Assembly (NCBI GenBank): GCA_902459845.2
Contig: CABPSV020000490.1
Location: forward strand, 4,286 to 15,203
DNA: 10,918 nucleotides
Source of the DNA: Hepatocystis sp. ex Piliocolobus tephrosceles
Taxonomy: Eukaryota > Apicomplexa > Aconoidasida > Haemosporida > Plasmodiidae
Reading direction: 5' to 3'
The translations under genes and the position numbers were made by a program. Below, piece by piece: positions 1 through 8,800 of this stretch. The number at the start of each line of letters is the position of its first letter. The first letter of the stretch is position 1. The notes below the pieces were generated by a model. The model did no database searches. It was not told where the DNA came from and saw only the letters and a program-made list of their open reading frames with translations.

Positions 1-184
1 AAAGCAAGTCGAAATAAAACAAAGCAAGTCGAAATGAAGCAAAGCAAGTCGAAATAAAACAAAGCAAGTCGAAATGAAGCAAAGCAAGTCGAAATGAAGC
101 AAAGCAAGTCGAAATAAAACAAAGCAAGTCGAAATGAAGCAAAGCAAGTCGAAATAAAACAAAGCAAGTCGAAATAAAACAAAG
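1..184. repeat. 20-bp minisatellite, nine copies plus a partial copy
   Basis: Nine perfect-length 20-bp units are followed by four bases of a tenth. There are two variants: A (aaagcaagtcgaaataaaac) and B (aaagcaagtcgaaatgaagc), which differ by two A/G transitions that always occur together. The order is A B A B B A B A A. The array runs off the left edge, so its full size is unknown. On the minus strand it contains no stop in any of the three frames and no AG dinucleotide. It lies in what is probably an intron of the leftmost gene. Confidence 0.97.
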
Positions 185-294
185 TGTTAATAATATTTTT
201 TTTAGGAAGAAATGTATGCATTTACATATACGTATAATATATTCATTTGTGTTTACCCATGACCCAATATATATATATATATATATGTATATAG

Positions 295-378
295 AACAAT
301 GTATATAACAACTTATATAACGGTGTACATAACAACGTACATAACAGCGTACATAACAACGTACATAACAATGTATAC
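295..378. repeat. Diverged 12-bp tandem repeat, seven copies
   Basis: Seven consecutive 12-bp units share the pattern aac-aac-gtacat, with substitutions (for example aacaatgtatat, aacaacttatat, aacggtgtacat, aacagcgtacat). Spacing is exact and there are no indels. It lies in the probable intron of the leftmost gene, just beyond its splice donor. If translated in the gene's frame on the minus strand it would give a Cys-Tyr-Val-Arg-like tetrapeptide repeat, which is an unusual composition for a Plasmodium protein. Confidence 0.9.
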
Positions 379-420
379 AAAACACAAGTGTAAAAGCATG
401 TAGTAAAAAAAGGCACTCAC

Positions 421-1147
421 CGATTAACCATCTTTTTTCATTCACTTTAACGGGTCTTTCGTTTTTTCTTTTAGTTCTTAAATTAAACTGCCAATTAGTT
501 TTTTGATCAACTAGTTTGGTATCGTATGTTTTTATAATTTTATTAGCTGTAGTTTTTGATGGAGGAAAAGCAACATTAGGTAGTCTAATATTGTTAGAAT
601 TTTTAAAAATATAAGTAAAACCATTTTTGTTATTGTTAATATTATTGTTAATATTATTGTTATTATTATTGTTACTATTATTGTTATTATTATTGTTATT
701 ATTATTGTTATTATTATTGTTATTATTATTGTTATTATTATTATTGTTACTATTATTGTTAATATTATTGTTACTATTATTGTTAATATTATTGTTACTA
801 TATGTGTTGCTGTGTGTGTTTCTGTTTTTGTTGCTGTTTTTGTTGCTGTTTTTGTTGCTATCCATATTATTACTAACATCTCTACTAATATTATTACTAG
901 TTTTTATGTTAACATTATTATTTATCGTTATCTTTTTTAAATTATCTTTCACTTCATAATTATTGGTACTTATTATCTCTCGTCTTTTTGTAATATTATT
1001 GCATCTAGTCATAAGTGTCTGCTTATTTCTTAACATGTAAGCATTATGTGTATCCTGCTTCATTTGAGCCATTTCGTTTGTTAGTGTGTTTATTTTAAAA
1101 TGGAACAAGTTAATCTTATCATTCCATTGATGCTCTAATGCATCCAT
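421..1147 (-). CDS. Asn-rich Plasmodium protein of unknown function, first coding exon (partial gene)
   Basis: I do not recognise this protein. The exon starts at the ATG at 1147, with an in-frame TAA about 30 bases upstream, and runs 242 codons plus one base to a GTGAGT donor (phase 1). The N-terminus (MDALEHQWNDKINLF...) has regularly spaced Leu, Ile, Phe and Met over about the first 35 residues and could form a short amphipathic or coiled-coil helix. Residues about 95-112 are Asn-Lys-Ser repeats. Residues about 115-176 are an almost pure Asn tract with scattered Ser and Ile. A complex, lysine- and arginine-containing segment follows (about 177-242, ending KRWLI), which looks like real conserved protein. 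There is no signal peptide or membrane segment. The rest of the gene lies beyond the left edge. That this is a coding exon is well supported; its function is unknown. Confidence 0.8.
622..800 (-). repeat. Coding Asn-tract repeat (AAT/AAC trinucleotides)
   Basis: Runs of att/gtt on the plus strand read as AAT and AAC codons on the minus strand, giving a poly-Asn tract broken by Ile and Ser. Asn tracts of this kind are characteristic of Plasmodium proteins and expand or contract by slippage. The same DNA reads as poly-Leu on the plus strand, which is a shadow. The tract length is likely to vary between isolates. Confidence 0.9.
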
Positions 1148-1284
1148 AATATGTATATTTTCATATATATGTGGTTATTTAAAAAAAAAAATAAATAAAT
1201 AAATAAAAAAAAAAAAAATAACAATACGATCTTATGTATAGTTAGTCAAGTGAAATTAAAAATTAAAAAATGGTAGAAGTAATG

Positions 1285-1309
1285 AAAAAGTTGTTAAAAT
1301 TACAAGAAC

Positions 1310-1343
<34 letters not shown>

Positions 1344-1432
1344 CCAAAAAAAGTTTTTAAACGAAAAAAAAAAAAAAAAAAAAAAAAAAAAACAAGCCTA
1401 AAAAAAGTTGTTAAACGACAAGAAAATTAAAA
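1285..1432. repeat. Three diverged copies of a poly-A-linked unit
   Basis: The core gttgttaaa (variant gtttttaaa) begins at 1290, 1353 and 1407, each followed by an A-rich tract. The second and third copies share gcc, a run of seven A's (t replaces the first A in copy 3) and then g-tt-[t/g]-ttaaacga. The first and third share the flank acaagaa-att. Unit spacing is 63 and 54 bp, differing because the A-tracts differ in length. It is noncoding and probably arose by local duplication. Confidence 0.65.
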
Positions 1433-1662
1433 AAATATATATATATTAATATATGAACGAATAAAATAATTAATAAATAAATCATTAAACGAAAAGATTA
1501 ACTTTTCAAATGTTCTATATATTTTCCACACATTTTCATAATTTCTTTAAAATTTAGCATCCCCCTTTTTTTTTTTTTTTTTTCTTCTTTTTTTAGCTAT
1601 AGAAAGATATAAACATATTTGTTGTCTTGTAGTAAATTTTACTATAATAAGCAATGTTGTCC

Positions 1663-1695
<33 letters not shown>

Positions 1696-1862
1696 TTTAG
1701 GCATATATATATGTGTACGTACAAGTTGTTAATATTAAAGTATTATCAAAGTTTTTATATATATACACATATGTATATATATGCATGCGTATATATATAC
1801 CTACACAAAAAAAAAAAAATTACGCTTATGTTTATCATTTTTTTTTTTAATTTTTTTTTTTT

Positions 1863-1864
<2 letters not shown>

Positions 1865-1916
<52 letters not shown>
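1865..1916. repeat. Poly-T run of 52 bases
   Basis: An uninterrupted T tract lies just downstream of the exonuclease stop codon on the minus strand (read there as poly-A). Such long homopolymers are frequent in Plasmodium intergenic DNA and are prone to sequencing length error. Confidence 0.95.
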
Positions 1917-1936
1917 CGTGCGTATAAGTCAGTACG

Positions 1937-3223
1937 TCAAAAATCCAATACTATTTTTTCCCACTGGCAATTTTTTAATCGATATTTTTGAACAAAAATA
2001 TCATTTATTACATTACTATTAGATATGTATGTTGTTATATAATTTTTGTCTATTAACTGTTTTTCAATTTTTATAAGAACATACGAGTCAAGACCTGCAT
2101 ATTCAATTTGTTCATTTGTTAAAGGTCTTTTTTTCCAGTTAGATAATTGAAATTTTTTATTTAAGTTTTTATTTAAAAATTTATAACATAATTGATTTAA
2201 ATTTTTAAAATAAATTTTGTTTATATTTTTTTTGGGTAATACATTTATAATGTTTTCATCAATATCGGAAAAATTATTTTTCATTTCTTTATTAAACTTG
2301 TAAGAGTTACTATTTGTTACATTTTTAAACAAATTAATATCATCGTTTTGAATAATATTTCTATTCATAAATTCTATGTTCATAATTTTGTTACTATTGT
2401 TGTTACTACATTTTTTTTTTATATCTGTATTATAATTGTTATGTACAATTAAAGGATCTTTAAGATCTATAACGTTTACATATGTATATATACTTGATAT
2501 TGATTGAAAAAACATAGTCATTATTTTCAGATCACTTGGGAAATTGTAAAATAATTTATATATAAATGGATTTTCTAGTAACCACTTAAAAAAATTACAA
2601 ATTAATTCTTTGTATTTATAATCTATATTTAATAAATTTATAACATAAATTTTATTATCAGTTGAAAGAGAAAAAACACTAGGTTCTTTATTTATGCACC
2701 ATTCAATATCCATAGCAATATAAAACAATTTTTTTTTATTTCTTAAATTTATATATATTGTATCGATCATTAACAATGGTACAATTAAATTATTACTATT
2801 ATCTGGTCTTATATTATATATGTTTTCATTATTGTAAATATGATTAATCCAATGTGTTTCTTGAGCATTCTTTATATGTACTATCATTTTTTTTAAATCT
2901 TCTAAATTGTTTATAATTATAATTTTTTGTTTCATGTCCTCGGGTAAGATATAATACTCGTTACTTTTAGCGGTACTGTCCGTGTTATTGTTAGCAATAA
3001 TGTTGGTGGTAATGTTAGCGGTACTACTATCGGTACCTCTACAAGCGTCACCATGTTCTCCACCCACTTGTAAAATATGGGATTGCCTTTTTGTGCAGTC
3101 CCTTTTCTCAACCAGGTTATCACAGTTGTTTACTTGTTCTATTTCCGCCTCCTTTAATTTTTCATCCTTTGACAAAACATATTCTTTTATCGATAAATAT
3201 GCCCAGTAATTGTAAAATAAACC

Positions 3224-3296
<73 letters not shown>

Positions 3297-4400
3297 TTTA
3301 AGTAAAAGGAATAATAATCTGAATCGAATTAGGTTAATCGAGTTGTGTTAATCGAATTATGTTAAACATGATAGAATAATATTTAAAAAAAATAAAAAAA
3401 AACACATACGAACTAACCGAGCTGATGCTCCTTTATGATGGTATTTTTTTTTACCTGTTTGTCTATCAACAACTAATAAGTAACGAAAAACCTGTTTCTT
3501 TAGTTCCTTATTTTTTAACTTGTCTAAAAATAAGAAAAAAAAATTTTTTGACTGCAATTTCACTATATGGTCCAGCAAAGTTATACAATTAAATTCAGAA
3601 GATTTTTTGAAGGGAATGCTAATAGTTAAACTATCACCACTTTTACTTTTACCAACACCATTAGTATCAGCACAATTGCTATCCCAAAACAAAGCGGCTA
3701 AATTAATAGCATCATACAGATATGGTTTATCATTCAAAAAATGAAAAAATAAGTAATCCAAATTTCGAACAGTTAACTGTTCTTTTATTTTCATTTTTTC
3801 AAAAAAAAGATTATTTATCACATAAAAAAAATTTTTATAATCAATAATTTCACATAATAAATTACTATCTAATTTATTTTTATAATTTACATTATTTTTA
3901 AAAAAAAATTGCAAACTATTTAGTACTAATTCTTGTATAATATTTTTTTTTTTTTTTTTTAAAGAAGGACTAACAGATTTTATAAGTTCATCATTGAAGA
4001 TAACAAAAATATATTCAGGATTGTTTTCATCATTTTCAAAAATTTTATAATATACATTTATTAAATTATAATATATTTTATTAATATTTGTTTTATATTC
4101 CTCAACAGTTGTAACATTTTTCGAATGTAATAAATTTATAATAAAAAAAATCAAATTAGATATTATATGCTCTTTACTCTTTTCTTTACATAAGTCTGGA
4201 ACTACATCAACAATGTTTCTTTTTATAAACACTTTGTTATCGTTGCTGAATGTTTTAGTACTATTAAAACAAAACAAATTACTGTAATCTTTTTTTACTA
4301 TATATTTATAACTTGATAACATAAACATGTTACAAAGTTTATAATCTAAAAATTTATTTCCTATTTTTATAGAATGTCCCATCCCTTTTCTTATCATCAT
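1937..4400 (-). CDS. DEDDy-family 3'-5' exonuclease (RNase D / WRN-exonuclease / Mut-7-like), two exons
   Basis: Predicted spliced CDS: exon 1 runs 4400 to 3455 and exon 2 runs 3222 to 1937, giving 743 residues. The ATG at 4400 (another ATG follows at once) is preceded by an in-frame TAG about 20 bases upstream. Residues 1 to about 430 have no family I can name; they are helix-rich, with Lys/Asn-rich stretches. The exonuclease domain is C-terminal. Motif I is AMDIEW (Asp487, Glu489). Motif II contains FPSDLKIM (Asp546). Motif III is YAGLD (Tyr690, Asp694), preceded by LSNWKKRPLTNEQ. These are the four acidic metal ligands plus Tyr of DEDDy nucleases, and the SNW-x-RPL segment closely resembles Mut-7/EXD3-type and RNase D-like proteins. 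An Asn/Lys-rich insert of about 70 residues or more sits between motifs II and III. Expected activity is metal-dependent 3'-5' cleavage of RNA or DNA; the substrate cannot be read from sequence. No HRDC domain is evident. From memory, a putative exonuclease gene lies beside calpain in P. falciparum. Confidence 0.88.
3223..3454 (-). other. Intron of the exonuclease gene (232 nt)
   Basis: On the minus strand exon 1 ends ...ACA G at 3455, followed by the donor GTAAAA. The acceptor is AATAG, with the AG at 3224-3223, preceded by a 47-base T tract (A's at 3228-3274 on the plus strand) and a (TA)n run. Exon 1 leaves one base and exon 2 begins GT TTA TTT, so the join makes a Gly codon and keeps one frame through ...VVDRQT-G-LFYNYWAY. 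The other nearby donor candidate, GTTAGT at 3417, would leave two bases and break the frame with this acceptor. Exon 2 has no ATG near its start, which also supports splicing. Confidence 0.88.
3228..3297. repeat. Poly-A (47) followed by (TA)n inside the exonuclease intron
   Basis: A47 at 3228-3274 is followed by a TA dinucleotide run to about 3297. On the transcribed minus strand this forms the polypyrimidine tract immediately before the AATAG acceptor. Its length is likely to vary. Confidence 0.93.
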
Positions 4401-4624
4401 TATTTTACCAAAATATATCTAATATTTTTTTCATACGTTTCTACGTTTATATCAAAAAAAAAAAAAAAAAAAAAGGTTACTATAAACCGAATGTCTAATT
4501 ATAATAAATTAAATTCAAGAAAAAAAACTTAGATAGTAGTTTATATAACACACAATTTAAAGGCCTATTATAACATATGCGTATGTATACATATACGTAC
4601 CATTGTGTAGCATAATGAACTAAC

Positions 4625-4631
<7 letters not shown>

Positions 4632-4682
<51 letters not shown>
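4632..4682. repeat. Compound microsatellite (TA)17 then (GA)n
   Basis: A TA dinucleotide run from about 4632 to 4665 switches directly to GA repeats through 4682. The junction shares an A, as expected if one repeat arose by point mutation within the other and then expanded. Confidence 0.95.
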
Positions 4683-4782
4683 CATCTAATACAATTTTGA
4701 CATGTCCTTATTACTGAAATGCTTCTAGTTCTATACTAATAATATATCACATTTCTATATTGTTTGTGTCCTCTTTTATTTT

Positions 4783-4783
<1 letters not shown>

Positions 4784-4818
<35 letters not shown>
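4784..4818. repeat. Poly-A run of 35 bases
   Basis: An uninterrupted A tract in the spacer upstream of the exonuclease gene. I see no function beyond the usual AT-rich spacer character. Confidence 0.95.
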
Positions 4819-4821
<3 letters not shown>

Positions 4822-5130
4822 AAATTTTTAGAAAACTGATTGAAATGATAAAAAGTTCTATATTAAGGCAAAAAAAGATAAAAATAAATAAACATAAAAT
4901 AGGGAATATGCATTAAGGACCATAATACAAACAACATAAAACAAATGGTAAAACGTAAAAAAAAAAAAAATAGTAAAAAATAAAAAATAGTAAAAAATAA
5001 AAAAGGGTAAACAAACAAAAAAATGTAAGTCCAAATTTGGATTTGATATGTACAAAAAAATGTGAAAATAAGTAAATATAGATTTCATGATTGATCACAT
5101 TACGATGATATGCTTTTTATTTAATTATTT

Positions 5131-5206
5131 TTGTGTAACTTTTTTTATGTAACTTTTTTTATGCAATACTTTTTATGCAGTACTTTTTATGAAATGCTTT
5201 TTATAT
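5131..5206. repeat. Diverged tandem repeat of about 14-15 bp
   Basis: Successive units read tgtaacttttttta, tgtaacttttttta, tgcaatacttttta, tgcagtacttttta and tgaaatgcttttta, with the final units increasingly different. It lies immediately before the 69-base A tract and is noncoding. Confidence 0.8.
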
Positions 5207-5217
5207 ACATGTAAAAA

Positions 5218-5220
<3 letters not shown>

Positions 5221-5289
<69 letters not shown>
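5221..5289. repeat. Poly-A run of 69 bases
   Basis: The longest homopolymer in the window, uninterrupted from 5221 to 5289. The exact length is at risk of sequencing or assembly error. Confidence 0.95.
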
Positions 5290-5293
<4 letters not shown>

Positions 5294-5369
5294 TTCAAAA
5301 AAAAATGGAATTCAAAAAAAAAAAATGGGATTCAAAAAAGTATGGAATTGAAAAAAATATGGAATTTAC
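5290..5369. repeat. Diverged tandem repeat with core atggaattcaaaaaa
   Basis: Five or so units share the core [g/t]-[t/g]aatt-[c/g]-A(6-12) followed by [a/t]tgg: taattcaaaa, atggaattcaaaa, atgggattcaaaa, tatggaattgaaaa, tatggaattt. Unit length varies with the A tract. It follows directly on the 69-base poly-A and may be derived from it by interrupted slippage. It is noncoding. Confidence 0.75.
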
Positions 5370-5486
5370 AAAATAAAAATAAAAAAAAAGATGTAATATA
5401 TATATGCGTATAACATTGTTACGACTGAATGATAAATGATTTTATAAATTGAATCAAGCGTTAATATGAAAACGAAAAAAATAAAG

Positions 5487-5518
<32 letters not shown>
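5487..5518. repeat. Poly-A run of 32 bases
   Basis: An uninterrupted A tract in the presumed calpain 3' flank; nothing else is visible in it. Confidence 0.93.
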
Positions 5519-5521
<3 letters not shown>

Positions 5522-5874
5522 TGTGTAAGATAACATAATGACTTAACGTATATAGAAAGCTTAAAATTTTTTTTTTTATGAAAATATTAAATATTTTAAA
5601 CAAAAAATGTCAAAGTCTTATAGGGAAAAAATTTTCCTAATTTTGGAGAACACAGATATAAGGTATATAATGGAGTTGCTTTGTCATACATAAGCGAACA
5701 AATAAGTGTGTGTTCATCTCGGTTTTATCGTAGCCTATCCCAGCACATCCCATATACATACATATATATATATATACATTTTTTTTTTTAAGTCGGTATT
5801 GGTAAAATGGTAAAAAAAAAAAAAGCGACACAAACAGACAAACGCAGGTATAAGTGTTAACAAAAAAAAAAAAA

Positions 5875-8800
5875 CTAGTGCAAACTCGAATGACCTATCG
5901 TTAACGATTTATCAGACACGAAATGCACTTCATGATTATGCAAAACATCATCCTTTATATTTGTAGTAATCAATAACAAGTAGGTACTGTTATTTTCTAA
6001 TTCGATAATTGGAATTAAAACAGAATTATGTTTTATATAATAATCGTATGCACAAGTAGAAAATGGGAAAATTTCATTACCTTCTCCAGCATGTATATTA
6101 CATTTTTCTATTAATTTATATAAACATAAATTATAATAAATTGTAGATTTAAAACAATTATTAATTATAATATTACCATCTACAATGTCATCAACCATAT
6201 GTTCAATTCCTCGTACAAGTTTATATATATTAACAAAAGGTATACCTTTAATTCCTACATTTTGAACAAATGTAACTTTTAACGATAATAATGTATTCGA
6301 AACAGGGTAGAATAATATAGCTGAATAATTATTCAACGATTTCAAATTTAATAATTGATATTTAAAAAAAGAAAATGGTGGTATAGTATATGCATATGGA
6401 ATAAAATACAAAATTGGTTTTTGTTTACTTTTTGGATAATGTAAACATATTTGATAATCTCCTTCTACATTTTCTCTAAATAGTGATGGTATTAAACAAA
6501 AACTACCACTACTTAATGTACAATTAATATAACAACAACCTGTTTTATAAGCTCCACTTGATATTATTTCTCCTTTTTTTAAACTACGAGGAGAAGAAGT
6601 TAATCCTTTAAATATACGCAAATTTACAGAATATTCTTGTGAACATTCTAAAAATATATAAAACATACATTCTTCAGGTACATATAAGCGTATATGTGGG
6701 TTACGGAAATATGACCACAAATTATTGGAACAACCTCCAGCACAATTATTAAACCATTTACCCTTAAAATAAAGAGATTCATAATCGTCTGGTAATAATG
6801 GTGGTAATTCTCTTATCGATAAATGTGTATGACTAAACACTTTTAATGTAAAATTAAATTCTTCTTTTTGTGAATATTGAGATACAACTAATACATAATC
6901 TAAATTTTTTAAAACTTCTTGTTCATTTTCTTGTGTCAAATCGTTTGAGTTGTTTCGGCTCATATATGTATTACTTTTATCGCCATGACTGTTACTGTTA
7001 CCGTTGTTGTTTATGCTGTTACTATCTCTTCTATTACCTCTTCTATTACTATTACCTCTTCTATTACTATTACCTCTTCTATTACTATTACCTCTTCTCT
7101 TACTATTACCTCTTTTATTGCTATTACCTCTTTTATTGCTATTACCTCTTTTATTGCTACTATAACCCGTATCAACACTTGTATAAGTTGATCCGGTACT
7201 ACTCGCATTTTCTTTCTTTTTTTTAATTTCATCTTTTACATATTGATTTATAAAATCATCTTCTCCACCAATAATTAATTTTGTAAATGTACATTCCCCA
7301 TTTGAATATATTCCTTGTTTTATTGGAAACAGTGGACAAACTATTCTATCTTTACCTGCATGTATATGTAAGGCTAAATATTTTTGAGAAACGTCTACTT
7401 TACGTTCTCTTACATGTCTTGATAATAAAATCCATATTTCTATAGGTTTACTACCTATATAATACATACCATCTGTTGATATATATTTTTTTTTTACATT
7501 AACACGTAAAGAAAATTGTGGATTATATGCTACTAAATGTGTATCATCTAACAATATTGAATGATTTAAAAAATTATTATTTTCCCATTTTGTATGTATT
7601 TCAAATTGATAAGGGAATATAACATTATTCCAACATATATATATATGTGAAAAATATTTTATTACATCTTTCCAAGGTATCCAAAAACAACCATCATCTT
7701 TACTTTTTGCATATTCAAGTGAATAATTTAATTTTTTTTGTAAATTTATTGACCATGTATCGTCATCGCAATGTGAATATTTACCTTTCCAACGAATACA
7801 TCCCCATGGATTTTTAATATATAACAATTTATCATTATTATATGTTTCAATATTTAAAATCGAGTATGCATGTCTAGTAACAATACCTGTAGATATAGAT
7901 ACACCTTCTGGATAATCTAAACCAGATGGTGCTGCATCATCTAATGCCAATGTTCCCAAACAAACTACACATTTGCCTTTTTTTATTCCATCATAAATAT
8001 TATTCCATACTATATCCCACTTCTTATCATACTCTTCTTCTTTATTTTTTTCTACTAAATTTTTACTACCTATACCACTACTATCTCTACCACTACTACC
8101 TATACCACTACTACCTATACTACTACTACCTATACCACTACTACCTATACCACTACTACCTATACCACTACTACCTTTACCACTATTACCTCTACCACTA
8201 TTACCCCTACCACTATTACCCCTACCACTACTACTCCTACCTCTACTACTCCTACCATTATTATTACTATATTTCCTGTTGTTGTCACATACATATGATG
8301 AGTAATCCATACTACTAAGTTCTTCACATAAAAATAATTTTTCAGATTTTAGTAATATCTCCCTATCTTTTTTATAACGATTACATCTACTATACACAAA
8401 TAATTTATTCTTTTTTATAATTCCATTTATTGTATTATATTTCCTAGAATTTTCAAAGGTTGGTAATAAACATTCATGTATACACATACCCTTTTCAAAA
8501 TTCGTTAAATTTATATCATACCATTTTTTATTTTCTTTTCCTTTCTCTTTTTTTAAAATAATATTCTCTGAAAATTTTTGTTTTTTTTTCTTTACCGTTT
8601 CTGATTTATGTACATGTTTTTTCATAATAACATTTTGTTTTTTACAAGATAAATAAACATTTTTATATGTCCAATACTTAATTAATTTTTTATAATATGT
8701 GTTATTAAAGTTAAGGGAACATTGATTATTCCTATTTTTAAACTTTCTATATAAATCTAAGTTTTTTTTGGTAGTCTTAAAACAAACATTACCACATGCA

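Larger units (their letters stand above)
1..420 (-). other. Probable intron of the leftmost gene, continuing off the window
   Basis: On the minus strand the exon ends at 421 and is followed by GTGAGT (420-415), a strong match to the eukaryotic donor consensus. The composition then changes to short repeats, a (TA)n run near 268-286 and the 20-bp minisatellite, which is typical of Plasmodium introns. There is no AG on the minus strand from about 310 down to 1, so the acceptor must lie outside the window. The intron would exceed 420 nt. The alternative is that coding continues: the gene's frame has no stop anywhere in 1-420. I favour an intron on composition, because the translation would be Cys-, Ile- and Tyr-rich and hydrophobic. 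Confidence 0.65.
1148..1936. other. Intergenic spacer between the exonuclease stop and the leftmost gene's start
   Basis: This 789-bp spacer separates two minus-strand genes, so it should hold the 3' UTR of the exonuclease gene and the promoter and 5' UTR of the leftmost gene. I see no credible coding region or RNA gene in it. It contains A-tracts (around 1313-1342 and 1364-1392), a (TA)n run near 1663-1690, further TA/TG-rich stretches to about 1800, and a 52-base T run at 1865-1916. A short diverged repeat lies at 1285-1432. Confidence 0.85.
4401..5874. other. Intergenic spacer between calpain stop and exonuclease start
   Basis: This 1474-bp spacer between two minus-strand genes should contain the calpain 3' UTR and the exonuclease promoter and 5' UTR. 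I see no credible gene in it: the open frames are Phe/Tyr/Lys-rich translations of AT-rich DNA. It holds several homopolymers, a TA/GA microsatellite and two short tandem-repeat patches. The stretch 5595-5760 has more complex, less AT-rich sequence than its surroundings but no coding signature I can support. Confidence 0.85.

Noticed and set aside
1..184. CRISPR-like array
   Set aside because: The 20-bp units are directly adjacent with no spacers, and the genome is eukaryotic. It is a simple minisatellite.
532..959. Poly-Leu (plus) and Thr/Ile-rich (minus) open frames
   Set aside because: Both are out-of-frame shadows of the Asn tract. The Asn frame has an upstream stop, a good ATG, complex flanking protein and a splice donor.
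1654..2022. Plus-strand frame of about 122 codons rich in Tyr, Ile and Phe
   Set aside because: It is translated from (TA)n and a 52-base T run, and its 3' end overlaps the end of the exonuclease gene in antisense.
2932..3351. Small frames on both strands around the start of exonuclease exon 2
   Set aside because: They are shadows of the exon in other frames or read through the A47 and (TA)n tract of the intron.
3412..3418. Alternative splice donor GTTAGT in the exonuclease gene
   Set aside because: Using it leaves two bases of a codon, which is out of frame with the only good acceptor at 3223. The GTAAAA donor at 3454 keeps the frame.
4858..5098. Two overlapping minus-strand Phe/Tyr/Leu-rich frames
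   Set aside because: They derive from A-rich simple sequence. Amino-acid content is what AT-rich noncoding DNA gives, and there is no domain or conserved-looking segment.
5637..5831. Minus-strand frame of 64 codons just downstream of calpain
   Set aside because: Considered as an extra exon or small gene because its C-terminal half looks less repetitive. It begins in simple sequence, and I see no splice signal linking it to calpain, whose own stop is in place.
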